Shown here: piece by piece, positions 9,197-17,819 of the stretch | Position numbering within the stretch: position 1 is the first letter of the stretch | Layout of the letters: each line of letters opens with the position of its first letter | Assembly (NCBI RefSeq): GCF_041321155.1 | Contig: NZ_JBGGWB010000001.1 | Span: 558,001 to 622,000 of the forward strand | Source of the DNA: Sphingomonas sp. IW22 | GTDB taxonomy: Bacteria; Pseudomonadota; Alphaproteobacteria; Sphingomonadales; Sphingomonadaceae | Reading direction: 5' to 3' | Length of the DNA stretch: 64,000 nucleotides | The notes under the pieces: model-generated | What the model was told of the DNA's origin: nothing | Databases searched by the model: none | The model's input: the letters and a program-made list of their open reading frames with translations, nothing else | Translations under genes and position numbers: made by a program

Positions 9197-9553
9197 AAAT
9201 CTCCCTTGTTCCGCAAAGCACCACTTTGCGGCCCACCCTGAACCAAAACTCGAATGCCCCCACCCACCCTGTACAAGGGCCGGACGCCCGCGCGCCTTGA
9301 ACAAGGCACCATGCGGTCGATGCCGCTGCGGGAGGTCCGTTTTGGAAGCCTAATCGACAGCGATCAAGCCTCCCCCGGTCAACAAAATGAAATATAAAAT
9401 GCTTGACGCGGAAGCATGGGGCTTCGCCATGACTTTCCGTTCAAGCCGTTGTTTTTGCTATATTGTTTGCGGTCACAGCGTTGTTCACGCCGCGCGACTC
9501 GCGGAGTTTCCGTCGTTCCGCGAAAATGCCCGTTCCGGACGAATTTTGGACGC
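9197..9553. other. dnaA upstream region, no gene
   Basis: About 360 bases between the dnaA start and the rpsT terminator. It must contain the minus-strand dnaA promoter. It includes a short AT-rich stretch near 9385-9410 and another near 9450-9475, but no match to TTATNCACA on either strand and no convincing sigma-70 promoter by eye. Short open frames here have no ribosome sites or recognisable similarity. Confidence 0.6.
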
Positions 9554-9592
9554 AAAAAAAGCCCCGTCGGCGCATGCCGACAGGGCCTTTTC
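9554..9592 (-). terminator. Rho-independent terminator of rpsT
   Basis: On the minus strand an 11-base-pair stem (9561-9571 with 9576-9586, one mismatch) and a 4-base loop are followed by seven T residues. It lies 17 bases past the rpsT stop. Confidence 0.88.
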
Positions 9593-9608
9593 AACCGTCA
9601 GGTTCGGG

Positions 9609-9872
9609 TCAGGCGAGTGCCGAGAGGCGCTTCGTCAGACGCGAAAACTTGCGGGCAGCGGTGTTCTTGTGAACCACGCCCTTTGCAACGCCACGCGCGA
9701 GTTCAGGCTGAACCTCAGCCATCGCGGCGGTCGCAGCCGCCTTGTCGCCCGACGCAAGCGCCAGTTCCGCCTTCTTCACGAAGGTACGGATGCGGCTGAC
9801 CCGCGCGCCGTTCACTTCCGCGCGACGCTCGTTGCGCCGGATACGCTTCTTCGCCTGTGGCGTGTTCGCCAT
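9609..9872 (-). CDS. rpsT: 30S ribosomal protein S20
   Basis: An 87-residue basic protein that binds 16S rRNA. The ATG at 9872 gives the canonical start [17 protein letters not shown]; the rest shows [12 protein letters not shown] and the C-terminal [19 protein letters not shown]. Length matches the family. It has its own terminator (9554-9592) and is preceded by 91 noncoding bases after mutM, which probably hold its promoter. dnaA lies downstream on the same strand but behind the terminator. Confidence 0.97.
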   Translation of the reverse strand: MANTPQAKKRIRRNERRAEVNGARVSRIRTFVKKAELALASGDKAAATAAMAEVQPELARGVAKGVVHKNTAARKFSRLTKRLSALA

Positions 9873-9963
9873 GCCGTCCTCGAAACCTGTGATGTTGGAG
9901 AGCGCCGCTGGCAGCGCTCGGGAAAGCGCGCCCCTTAACGGGGAAGCGCGCAACGGTCAACCT

Positions 9964-10776
9964 TCAACGCTGACATTGCGGGCACCAGAAGGTCGAACGA
10001 CCGCCCTCTGCCCGGCGGCGAATCGGGGCGCCGCACCCGCAATCCTCTCCCTCCCGACCATAGACGCGCCATTGCTTGGAAAAATAGCCCAGTTCCCCGT
10101 CAGGCCGGGCATAGTCGCGCAGCGTCGACCCGCCCGCCTCGATCGCGGCCAGCAGCACGGCGCGAATCGCATCGACCAGCGGCTCCAGCCGCGCGGGGGC
10201 GATTCGCCCGCCCGCCCGGCTCGGCGCGATGCCCGCCATGTGCAGCGCCTCGCAAACATAGATGTTGCCCAGCCCCGCCACCACGCGCTGATCGAGCAGC
10301 AGCGCCTTTACCGGCGCCGCCCGCCCGGCGAATCGCGCCGCCAGATAACGCGCGTCGAACGCGTCGCTCAGCGGCTCCGGCCCCAGTGCCGCGAACGGGC
10401 CCCAATCGGCCAGCGCATCGGTTGCGACGATATCGACCGAGCCGAATCGCCGCGGGTCGTTGAGCGCCAGCCGCCGCCCCGCATCGGTTTCGATCAGCAG
10501 ATGGTCATGCGCCCATGGCTCTGCCGGATCGACGCGCCAGCGCCCCGACATGCCCAGGTGAAAGATCATCGTATCGCCGCGATCGGTGTGAATGAGGCCA
10601 TATTTGGCGCGCCGGCCCAGCCCCGTCACGCGCGCGCCTGTCATCCGCTGACCCAGGTCGACGGGCAGCGGGCGGCGCAGATCGGGGCGGTTTGCGACGA
10701 TGCGGGCGATGGTTCGCCCCTCCAGAACGGGGGCGAGCCCGCGCACGGTCGTCTCGACTTCGGGAAGCTCGGGCAT
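9964..10776 (-). CDS. mutM: Formamidopyrimidine-DNA glycosylase
   Basis: Bifunctional base-excision glycosylase/AP lyase that removes 8-oxoguanine and formamidopyrimidines. The ATG at 10776 gives PELPEVETTVRGL directly after Met, which is required because the N-terminal Pro is the catalytic nucleophile and Glu the acid. The 270 residues include the K of PVKALLLDQ, the helix-two-turn-helix with GLGNIYVCEAL, and a C-terminal zinc finger CGCGAPI...CPQC. It is divergent from ubiE, with 89 bases between the starts. Confidence 0.97.
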   Translation of the reverse strand: MPELPEVETTVRGLAPVLEGRTIARIVANRPDLRRPLPVDLGQRMTGARVTGLGRRAKYGLIHTDRGDTMIFHLGMSGRWRVDPAEPWAHDHLLIETDAGRRLALNDPRRFGSVDIVATDALADWGPFAALGPEPLSDAFDARYLAARFAGRAAPVKALLLDQRVVAGLGNIYVCEALHMAGIAPSRAGGRIAPARLEPLVDAIRAVLLAAIEAGGSTLRDYARPDGELGYFSKQWRVYGREGEDCGCGAPIRRRAEGGRSTFWCPQCQR

Positions 10777-10865
10777 ACGGACTTTGGAGCTAGTCGGCGC
10801 GAGATAGACCCGCAAGGGGACGCGAAACGCTTGGCAGCGCCCGCGCGAAAGGCCATGGGGTGGCC

Positions 10866-11597
10866 ATGACCGACACCGTATCCTTCGGCTATGAAGATGT
10901 GGCGCCTGCGGAAAAGACCGCGCGCGTGGGCGAAGTCTTCAAGAACGTCGCAAGCCGCTATGACCTGATGAACGACGCCATGTCGGCGGGCCTGCACCGG
11001 ATGTGGAAGGACGTGTTCGTGCGCCGGGTAAAACCGCGCGCGGGCGAACATATCCTCGACATGGCGGGCGGCACCGGCGACATCGCGTTCCGCATGGCGC
11101 CATCGGGCGCGGCGATCACCGTCGCAGACATCAATCCGGCGATGCTGGCAGTCGGCATGGAGCGCGCTGCCAAGCGCGGCATCGACGGCCTTGTCTGGAC
11201 CGAGGCGAATGCAGAGACGCTGCAATTCCCCGACCGTTTTTTCGATGCCTATACCATCGCCTTCGGCATCCGGAACGTCACCGACATTCCAGCCGCACTA
11301 CGCGAAGCGCACCGCGCGCTGAGGCGCGGCGGGCGGTTCTTCTGCCTGGAGTTCTCGACCACGCTGTGGCCCGGCTTTGCAGAGGTGTACGACGCCTATT
11401 CGCACCGGCTGGTCCCCAAGCTGGGTCAGGCGCTGGCCGGGGATGCCGACAGCTATCGCTATCTGATCGAATCGATCCGCCGCTTTCCCGATATGGCCCG
11501 GTTCGAGGCGATGATCGGCGAGGCGGGCTTTGTGCAGACGCGCGTCGAACCGATGCTGGGCGGGCTGGTCGCGATTCACAGCGGCTGGAAGATTTGA
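10866..11597 (+). CDS. ubiE: Ubiquinone/menaquinone C-methyltransferase UbiE
   Basis: SAM-dependent methyltransferase that methylates the benzoquinol ring in ubiquinone synthesis. The 243 residues contain the UbiE signatures SRYDLMND, the SAM-binding DMAGGTGDIAFR near residue 65, and ECLEFS-type region CLEFSTTLWPG. The ATG at 10866 has a GGGG ribosome site; an in-frame GTG two codons upstream is an alternative. ubiB follows 19 bases later, matching the common ubiE-ubiB pairing in alphaproteobacteria. Confidence 0.95.
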   Translation: MTDTVSFGYEDVAPAEKTARVGEVFKNVASRYDLMNDAMSAGLHRMWKDVFVRRVKPRAGEHILDMAGGTGDIAFRMAPSGAAITVADINPAMLAVGMERAAKRGIDGLVWTEANAETLQFPDRFFDAYTIAFGIRNVTDIPAALREAHRALRRGGRFFCLEFSTTLWPGFAEVYDAYSHRLVPKLGQALAGDADSYRYLIESIRRFPDMARFEAMIGEAGFVQTRVEPMLGGLVAIHSGWKI

Positions 11598-11616
11598 GCG
11601 GCGTGAGGATGCGCGC

Positions 11617-13149
11617 GTGACCGCACCCGCAATCCATTTGTGGCGCCTGCTGAAATGGGGGCGCACGCTTGCCCGCCACGGCGCGCTGACCGAGATCGAG
11701 CGCAGCCCGAACACGCCGCTGGCGGTGCGCCGCGTCGCGCGTCTTGCGCGCCTGGGCGCGCGCGTGCCCCGGCGCCCGGCCTATGCCGACGCGTTTCAGG
11801 CGATCGGCCCTGCGGCGATCAAGCTGGGCCAGACGCTGGCGACCCGCCCCGATCTGGTCGGGGACGAAGCCGCGCTGGACCTGATGCGCCTTCAGGACGC
11901 GTTGCCGCCTGTCCCGTTCGAAGATGTGCGCGCGGTCATGCAGGCCAGCTTTGGCCGCCCGCTGGAGACGCTGTTTACCGAGATCGAGCCGGTGCCGATC
12001 GGTGCCGCCTCCATCGCGCAGGTTCACCGCGCGACGACGACCGACGGCCGCCGCGTCGCCATCAAGGTCATTCGCCCCGGTGTCGAGGCCGAGTTCACGC
12101 GCGCCATCGACACCTATGAATGGGCCGCCGCCCAGATCGAGCAGATGGGCGGAGAGGCCGCGCGCCTGCGCCCGCGCCTGACCATCGACACGTTCAAGCG
12201 CTGGACGCTGCGCGAACTCGACCTGCGGCGCGAAGCGGCGTCCGCGTCGGAACTGGCACAGGGCATGACCGCCGAGCCGGATTTCGTCGTGCCCGCCATC
12301 GACTGGCAACGCACGACGGGCAAGGTGCTGACGCTGGAGTGGATCGACGGCATCAAGCTGTCCAACCGCGACGCGCTGATCGCGGCGGGTCACGACCTGC
12401 CCGCGCTGGCTTCCAAGCTAGTGCGCGCGTTCCTGCGACAGGCGATTGCCGACGGTTTCTTCCACGCCGACATGCATCAGGGCAATCTGTTCGCGCTGCC
12501 CGGCGGTCGAATCGCGGCGATCGATTTCGGCATCATGGGCCGCATCGACCGGCGCGCGCGGGTGTGGCTGGCGGAGATTCTCTACGGCCTGATCACCGGC
12601 AATTACCGCCGCGTGGCCGAAATCCATTTCGAGGCGGGCTATGTTCCGCCGCATCACAATGTCGCCGAATTCGCAACCGCCCTTCGCGCCGTGGGAGAGC
12701 CGGTGCGCGGCATGGCGACGAAGGACATGTCGGTCGGCATGATGCTGGACAGCCTGTTCAACATCACGCGCGATTTCGACATGCAGACCCAGCCGCATCT
12801 GCTGCTGCTGCAAAAGACGATGGTGATGGTTGAGGGCGTAGCGACCAGCCTGGACCCCGACGTCAACCTGTGGGACGTCGGCGCACCGTTCATCGGCGAA
12901 TGGCTGCGGACCGAATTGGGGCCGGAAGCCGCGATTGCCGACCGGCTGGTCGAGGATCTTCAGACCTTTGCCCGCCTGCCCCAGCTGATCCGCAACATCG
13001 AACGCCGTTATCCCAATCCGGGCGGCGCACCCCCTGCCCCGCCACTGCGTGAGATCGAGGTGATCCGCGTCGGCGGCGGCTGGCGCTATGCGGCGATGGC
13101 GCTGCTGGGCGCGGGCGTCGGCGTCGCGGGCGCGCTTTTCCTGGCGTGA
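11617..13149 (+). CDS. ubiB: UbiB/ABC1-type atypical kinase for ubiquinone synthesis
   Basis: Protein-kinase-like ATPase needed for ubiquinone biosynthesis, anchored in the inner membrane. The GTG start at 11617 has a GAGG site upstream and gives 510 residues. The KxGQ motif appears as AIKLGQTLATRPD, the Ala-rich nucleotide loop as GAASIAQVHRA, the catalytic loop as FFHADMHQGN and the metal motif as AIDFG. Two C-terminal hydrophobic stretches (about 480-508) are the expected membrane anchor. The stop overlaps the GTG of the next membrane protein (GTGA). Confidence 0.95.
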   Translation: MTAPAIHLWRLLKWGRTLARHGALTEIERSPNTPLAVRRVARLARLGARVPRRPAYADAFQAIGPAAIKLGQTLATRPDLVGDEAALDLMRLQDALPPVPFEDVRAVMQASFGRPLETLFTEIEPVPIGAASIAQVHRATTTDGRRVAIKVIRPGVEAEFTRAIDTYEWAAAQIEQMGGEAARLRPRLTIDTFKRWTLRELDLRREAASASELAQGMTAEPDFVVPAIDWQRTTGKVLTLEWIDGIKLSNRDALIAAGHDLPALASKLVRAFLRQAIADGFFHADMHQGNLFALPGGRIAAIDFGIMGRIDRRARVWLAEILYGLITGNYRRVAEIHFEAGYVPPHHNVAEFATALRAVGEPVRGMATKDMSVGMMLDSLFNITRDFDMQTQPHLLLLQKTMVMVEGVATSLDPDVNLWDVGAPFIGEWLRTELGPEAAIADRLVEDLQTFARLPQLIRNIERRYPNPGGAPPAPPLREIEVIRVGGGWRYAAMALLGAGVGVAGALFLA

Positions 13150-14252
13150 GGACGCAACCGCCCCTGTGGATGCGGCGGCCCAGCCGCTTCGCAGGGCTGT
13201 CGCGCAGCCATGCGCGCTGGATGCTGGCGCTGATGACCCTGCTGGTGCTGGCATCGTGGCAGGCGCTGTGGCTGGATTATGGTGCCGCTGCGGGCGAAGG
13301 TCCGCGGGGCGCGGGCGATCTGGCGCTGTATGACGGCATCGTGGCGGCGATGCGCGGCGGCGGCACCTATTACGAGGTCGCGGCGGACCAGCTGCGCGTG
13401 CTGGACTATCCGCTGCGCCCGTTCCTGACCTTTCGACTGCCGACGCTGGCAGTGGTGCAGACCGCGCTGCCGCCGCTGATGGTGCCGATCCTGATGCTGG
13501 CTTTGGCGCTGCTGACCGGGTTCGTGTGGCTGGCGCGGCTGATGGGCGATGCGCTGGCGCGGCCCGTACCGCTGGTCGCCGCGGCGACGCTGCTGGCGGC
13601 GGGGCTGGTCGCCTTTGTCCAGTGGCCGCTCTGGCCCTTTCACGAATTCTGGGCTGCACCGCTGGTTGCACTGTCTTTGGCGGTACGACGGCCGGGCCTG
13701 TGGGTCAGCGCGGCGGCCATCGGCCTGTCAGCGGCGCTGATCCGTGAAACGGCGGCGCTGTATCTGGTCGTCATGGCTGCCATCGCCTGGATCGAGGGCG
13801 ACCGGCCGGAAGCCACGGGCTGGATCGCGGCGCTGGGCGTGCTGGGTGTGGCGCTGGCGTGTCACGCCTGGGCCGCGTCGCATGTCACCGGCCCGCTGGA
13901 TGCCCAGTCGCCCGGATGGACGGGTCTGCACGGACCGGGCCTGTTCGCCCGTGCAGTGGTGCAGAGCAGCGCGCTGACCATCCTGCCGCTGGTCATCGGC
14001 GCGCCGCTGGTCGCGCTGGCGGCGTTCGGATGGGCCGGGTGGGCCGATCCGACGGGCACCCGCGTGGCTGCGACCATCGCCGCCTATGCCGTCGCGATGT
14101 CGCTGTTCGGGCGGCTCGACGCCGCTGACTGGGCGCTGATGGCGACGCCGCTGCTGCTGGTCGGGCTGGTGTTCCTGCCCGATGTGCTGCGTGACCTGTT
14201 CGCCGCCGCCATGGACACGCGCCGCGTGCGGGTGCAGAGGATCACGCGATGA
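13146..14252 (+). CDS. Polytopic membrane protein of unknown function
   Basis: I do not recognise this 368-residue protein. It has about eight to nine hydrophobic segments and a first periplasmic loop with DLALYDGIVAAMRGGGTYYEV, cited here as DLALYDGIV and GGGTYYEV, which loosely recalls GT-C glycosyltransferase membrane proteins (an acidic residue after the first helix). It begins with GTG overlapping the ubiB stop and ends by overlapping the coaBC start (ATGA), so it is translationally linked on both sides. No catalytic motif can be assigned with confidence. Confidence 0.8.
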   Translation: MRTQPPLWMRRPSRFAGLSRSHARWMLALMTLLVLASWQALWLDYGAAAGEGPRGAGDLALYDGIVAAMRGGGTYYEVAADQLRVLDYPLRPFLTFRLPTLAVVQTALPPLMVPILMLALALLTGFVWLARLMGDALARPVPLVAAATLLAAGLVAFVQWPLWPFHEFWAAPLVALSLAVRRPGLWVSAAAIGLSAALIRETAALYLVVMAAIAWIEGDRPEATGWIAALGVLGVALACHAWAASHVTGPLDAQSPGWTGLHGPGLFARAVVQSSALTILPLVIGAPLVALAAFGWAGWADPTGTRVAATIAAYAVAMSLFGRLDAADWALMATPLLLVGLVFLPDVLRDLFAAAMDTRRVRVQRITR

Positions 14253-15421
14253 AGCGCGTGTTGCTGATCGTCGGCGGCGGCATTGCCGCCTACAAGGTTT
14301 GCGAGCTGATCCGGTTGCTTCGGCGCTCGGGGATCGGCGTGCGGTGCGTCCTGACCGATGGCGGCGCGCAGTTCGTGACCCCCATGACCCTGGCCGCGCT
14401 CAGCGAAGCGCCCGTCCATACCAGCCTGTGGGACCTGAAGGACGAGGCGGAGATGGGGCACATCCAGCTCAGCCGCGAAGCCGATCTGGTCGTCGTCGCT
14501 CCCGCGACTGCCGACCTGCTGGCGCGGATGGCCGCCGGCATCGCCGACGATCTGGCGACCACCCTGCTGCTCGCCACCGACAAGCCCGTGCTGGCCGCTC
14601 CCGCAATGAACGTCCGTATGTGGCTGCACCCCGCCACCCGCCGCAATGTCGATCAATTGCGAGCCGATGGCGTCACGGTGATGACGCCCGATGAAGGCGC
14701 GATGGCGTGCGGCGAATATGGCCCCGGCCGCCTGCCCGAACCCGCCGCCATTGCCGACGCGATCATCGCCGCGCTCAATCCCGACCGCCGTCTGGCCGGA
14801 CGCCATATCCTGATTACCGCCGGACCGACGCATGAGCCGATCGACCCGGTGCGTTACATCGCCAACCGTTCGTCCGGGCGGCAGGGTTTCGAGATCGCCG
14901 CCGCCTGTGCCGCGATGGGCGCGCGCGTGACATTGGTCAGCGGCCCGGTGACGCTGCCCACCCCGCCCGGTGTCGAGCGGATCGACGTCGAAACCGCGCA
15001 GGAAATGGCCGATGCGGTTGCCGCCGCCCTGCCCGCCGATGTCGCGGTCATGGTCGCCGCCGTCGCCGACTGGCGCGTGGAGGCAGCCGCCGGGCAGAAG
15101 CTGAAAAAGGGGACGATGGCCCCCGGCCTGTCGTTGGTGCCCAATCCCGACATTCTTGCCACGCTGGGCCATTCGCCCGCCCGCCCCCGCCTGCTGATCG
15201 GGTTTGCCGCAGAGACCGAGCGCGTGGTCGAACATGCGTCGGCCAAGCGTGTGGCCAAGGGCGCGGACTGGATCGTTGCCAATGACGTGTCGGGCGATGT
15301 GATGGGTGGAGAGGCCAATGCCGTCCACATCGTCACCGCCGACGGCGTCGAAACCTGGCCGCGCGCCTCCAAGGTGGCGGTCGCGCGCCAACTTGCCGAA
15401 AGGATCGCCGATGCGCTTTAG
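14249..15421 (+). CDS. coaBC: Bifunctional phosphopantothenoylcysteine decarboxylase/synthase
   Basis: Two consecutive steps of coenzyme A synthesis. The N-terminal flavoprotein domain (about residues 1-180) has GGGIAAYK, the APAMN motif (AAPAMNVRMW) and a catalytic region ACGEYGPGRLPEP; the C-terminal ligase domain starts near 185 with ILITAGPTHEPIDPVRYI and contains NRSSGRQG and the KLKKG lysine. The 390 residues match the family. It overlaps the membrane gene upstream (4 bases) and the lipoprotein gene downstream (11 bases). Confidence 0.96.
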   Translation: MKRVLLIVGGGIAAYKVCELIRLLRRSGIGVRCVLTDGGAQFVTPMTLAALSEAPVHTSLWDLKDEAEMGHIQLSREADLVVVAPATADLLARMAAGIADDLATTLLLATDKPVLAAPAMNVRMWLHPATRRNVDQLRADGVTVMTPDEGAMACGEYGPGRLPEPAAIADAIIAALNPDRRLAGRHILITAGPTHEPIDPVRYIANRSSGRQGFEIAAACAAMGARVTLVSGPVTLPTPPGVERIDVETAQEMADAVAAALPADVAVMVAAVADWRVEAAAGQKLKKGTMAPGLSLVPNPDILATLGHSPARPRLLIGFAAETERVVEHASAKRVAKGADWIVANDVSGDVMGGEANAVHIVTADGVETWPRASKVAVARQLAERIADAL

Positions 15422-16214
15422 CCTGTTCGCGGCTGTCGGCGCCGCATGTCTGCTGGCCGGATGCGCCACGACGCAGACCGCCAGCGCGCCCGAACCGCCG
15501 CTGGCAACCGAAAGCTTCACCGCGCTCAAACCGTCAAAGGTCAGAACGCTGGTCGTGATCGTCCATGACGATCTGCGGAACGGCGCGCCGGTCGACTATG
15601 CCGATTTCGCGCAACAGGCCGCAACAGCGACGCAGGGCGCGGCGGTGGTCGTGATGCGGCCTGGCTATGGCGATGCCGATGGCCCGGTCAGCCCCGGCGT
15701 ACGCCCGCGCGACATCGGCGACGGATATGGTCCCGGTCAGGTACAGCTGCTGGGCCAGTCGGTTCAGGCGTTGCGCGCGCGTTATCGTCATGCGCGGACC
15801 ATTCTGGTCGGTCATGGCGGCGGCGCGGTGCTGGCGGCGAACCTTGCAGCAACGCGGCCGTTGCTGGTCGATGCGATGCTGCTGGTCGGGTGCCCATGCG
15901 CGTTGCCCGAATGGCGGCGGCACATGGCCCGACGCGACCGCGCCTTTGCCGAGCCGGTCGACAGCCTCGACCCGTTGCAGACGGTCGGCGGCATCGCTCC
16001 CACCGCGCGCGTCGGGATCGTTGTGGGGAACGAGAAGGCGCGCGTGCCGGCCCGAATCGCCCGCCTTTATGCAGAGGCGCTGGCGCTACGCGGGATCGCC
16101 GTCGATTACCGTCAGGTCGACGGCAGCGACGGCGAGTTGCTGAAAAGCAATGACGTAATCCAGTTACTTGCGCGACTTAGCAACGATGATGCACAGGGTG
16201 ATTCGCGCCCATGA
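15411..16214 (+). CDS. Lipoprotein with alpha/beta-hydrolase fold
   Basis: A 267-residue predicted lipoprotein. The start ATG at 15411 gives a signal with a perfect lipobox LLAGC (Cys about residue 17). The body has an alpha/beta-hydrolase look: [10 protein letters not shown] after the first strand, a nucleophile-elbow region [16 protein letters not shown] in which the position usually held by Ser appears as Gly (GHGGG), and a late [10 protein letters not shown] segment. The missing Ser makes esterase activity doubtful. It overlaps coaBC upstream and dut downstream. Confidence 0.75.
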   Translation: MRFSLFAAVGAACLLAGCATTQTASAPEPPLATESFTALKPSKVRTLVVIVHDDLRNGAPVDYADFAQQAATATQGAAVVVMRPGYGDADGPVSPGVRPRDIGDGYGPGQVQLLGQSVQALRARYRHARTILVGHGGGAVLAANLAATRPLLVDAMLLVGCPCALPEWRRHMARRDRAFAEPVDSLDPLQTVGGIAPTARVGIVVGNEKARVPARIARLYAEALALRGIAVDYRQVDGSDGELLKSNDVIQLLARLSNDDAQGDSRP

Positions 16215-16660
16215 CAGCTCCCGCCATCCAGATCGCCCTGAAGCGCCTGCCCCATGGCCAAGGTCTTCCCCTGCCCAGCTATGCCAGCCTGGGCGCCGCC
16301 GGACTTGATGTCGTTGCGGCAGAGGATCTGTTGCTGACGCCGGGCGCCCGCCACGCGGTGGCGACCGGCTTTGCCATAGCCATTCCCGCCGGGTTCGAAG
16401 TGCAGGTGCGGCCCCGGTCCGGGCTGGCGCTGAAACACGGCATCACCTGCCTCAACACACCGGGCACGATCGACAGCGACTATCGCGGTGAGGTGAAGGT
16501 CATCCTGGCCAATCTGGGCAGCGAGGCGTTCGAGGTGAAGCGCGGTGAGCGCATCGCCCAGTTGGTACCCGCCGCGGTCCAGCCCGCCCGCTTCGTCGAG
16601 GTGGAGACGCTGGACGACACCTCGCGCGGGGCCGGTGGTTTCGGGTCCACCGGGCGGTAA
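16211..16660 (+). CDS. dut: dUTP diphosphatase
   Basis: Trimeric dUTPase that hydrolyses dUTP to dUMP and keeps uracil out of DNA. The 149 residues show all five motifs: [39 protein letters not shown] and the C-terminal Gly-rich [10 protein letters not shown]. It starts by overlapping the preceding stop (ATGA), and its TAA shares a base with the next ATG. Coupling of dut with coaBC is common in bacteria. Confidence 0.97.
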   Translation: MTAPAIQIALKRLPHGQGLPLPSYASLGAAGLDVVAAEDLLLTPGARHAVATGFAIAIPAGFEVQVRPRSGLALKHGITCLNTPGTIDSDYRGEVKVILANLGSEAFEVKRGERIAQLVPAAVQPARFVEVETLDDTSRGAGGFGSTGR

Positions 16661-17076
16661 TGCCGATGCTCCCCCTGATCGCGGCGGCGTTCCTGCAGGC
16701 GGCACCCCCGCCTGTTCCGCTGCCGTCGCGGCCGGGGCGGGTCATCGCCTGGGACAGCCTGCCGCCCGTCCCCTATCGCGCGGCACCGGCGGTGCAGCCG
16801 GAAATGAGCCGTTTCGTTGCAGGAGAGGTCGCCGCCGGGCGCTGTCGCCGCCCCGACGTGACCGGCGCGCGCGGCGTCATCACGATTGACGTGGCAATGC
16901 TGGTCACCCCTGATTTCGGCCCGCGCCTTACCATTCCGCGCGCCATCAACTGCCCCACGGTCGAGCAATATGCCGCCGGACTGGTGCTGAGCTTCACGCG
17001 CAACAACCTGCCTGAACGCGCCACGCTGGTGCCGCAATGGTATCGCGCGACGCTGCATTTCCAATGGCCGGACTGA
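16660..17076 (+). CDS. Secreted protein of unknown function (TonB C-terminal-like?)
   Basis: A 138-residue protein with a short hydrophobic leader ([18 protein letters not shown]). The remainder has a beta-rich sequence including GVITIDVAMLVTPDFGPRL, described by its parts GVITIDVAMLVTP and CPTVEQYAAGLV, and ends in WYRATLHFQWPD, which loosely recalls TonB C-terminal-type domains. Two Cys residues (in RCRRPD and NCPT) could form a disulfide. Sits between dut and the E1-like gene with overlapping ends. Function unknown. Confidence 0.7.
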   Translation: MPMLPLIAAAFLQAAPPPVPLPSRPGRVIAWDSLPPVPYRAAPAVQPEMSRFVAGEVAAGRCRRPDVTGARGVITIDVAMLVTPDFGPRLTIPRAINCPTVEQYAAGLVLSFTRNNLPERATLVPQWYRATLHFQWPD

Positions 17077-17819
17077 CCGACGCGCAACTGGACCGGTATG
17101 CGCGCCATATCGTGCTGCATGAACTGGGCGGGGGCGGGCAGGCGCGATTGCTGGCGGCGCATGTGGTGGTCATCGGCGCGGGCGGCATCGGATCACCGGC
17201 GATCCAGTATCTGGCGGCGGCGGGCGTCGGGCGGCTAACGATCATCGACGATGACCGCATCGACCGGTCGAACCTTCAGCGGCAAACGCTGTTCAGCGAC
17301 ACCGATATTGGCGCCGAAAAGGCGGTTCGCGCGGCGGAAGCGGCGATGCGGATCAACCCTGATGTCGACGCGCGCCCGGTTGTGCCGCGGATCGACGCGG
17401 ACAATGCCGCCGCGCTGATCGCCGGGGCCGACGCGGTGCTGGACGGGTGCGACAATTTCGCGACTCGCCTGATCGTGGCCGATGCCGCGCTGGCCGCGCG
17501 CATTCCGCTGGTGTCCGCAGCGGTCACGCAGTTTGAGGGACAGCTTGCCACCTATCGCGGGTGGGAATCGGATCGCCCCTGCTATCGCTGCGTCGTCGGC
17601 AGCGATCCCGACCGGCCCGGCACCAGTTGCGCCGAAGTCGGGGTGCTGGGCGCGATGGCGGGCGTCATCGGCAGCATGGCCGCGCTGGAGGCCATTCGAA
17701 CCATTGCCCCCTTTGGCGAGGATATGGCCGGCCGGCTGTTGATCGCCGACGGGCTGGCGATGCGGTTTCGCACGCTGTCGGTGCCAAAGGACCCCGGCTG
17801 CGCGGCCTGCGGGCCCTAA
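17064..17819 (+). CDS. ThiF/MoeB/HesA-family adenylyltransferase
   Basis: E1-like enzyme that adenylates the C terminus of a small sulfur carrier such as MoaD or ThiS. The 251 residues have the nucleotide motif VVIGAGGIGSPAIQYL near residue 35, the ATP-binding RSNLQRQTLF, DGCDNFATR, and a zinc site made of CYRC and CAAC. The ATG at 17064 gives the usual LTDAQLDRYARHI N terminus. No moaD or thiS gene is next to it, so MoeB versus ThiF cannot be resolved. Its 3' end overlaps the convergent M48 gene by 4 bases. Confidence 0.92.
   Translation: MAGLTDAQLDRYARHIVLHELGGGGQARLLAAHVVVIGAGGIGSPAIQYLAAAGVGRLTIIDDDRIDRSNLQRQTLFSDTDIGAEKAVRAAEAAMRINPDVDARPVVPRIDADNAAALIAGADAVLDGCDNFATRLIVADAALAARIPLVSAAVTQFEGQLATYRGWESDRPCYRCVVGSDPDRPGTSCAEVGVLGAMAGVIGSMAALEAIRTIAPFGEDMAGRLLIADGLAMRFRTLSVPKDPGCAACGP

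Noticed and set aside
7457..9241. 594-codon plus-strand open frame opposite dnaA
   Set aside because: Antisense of dnaA with no recognisable domain.
9197..9608. Replication origin next to dnaA
   Set aside because: No DnaA-box cluster and only a small AT-rich stretch.
9387..9938. Possible gene in the dnaA-rpsT gap on the plus strand
   Set aside because: The frame crosses the rpsT terminator and rpsT itself, lacks a ribosome site and has no similarity.
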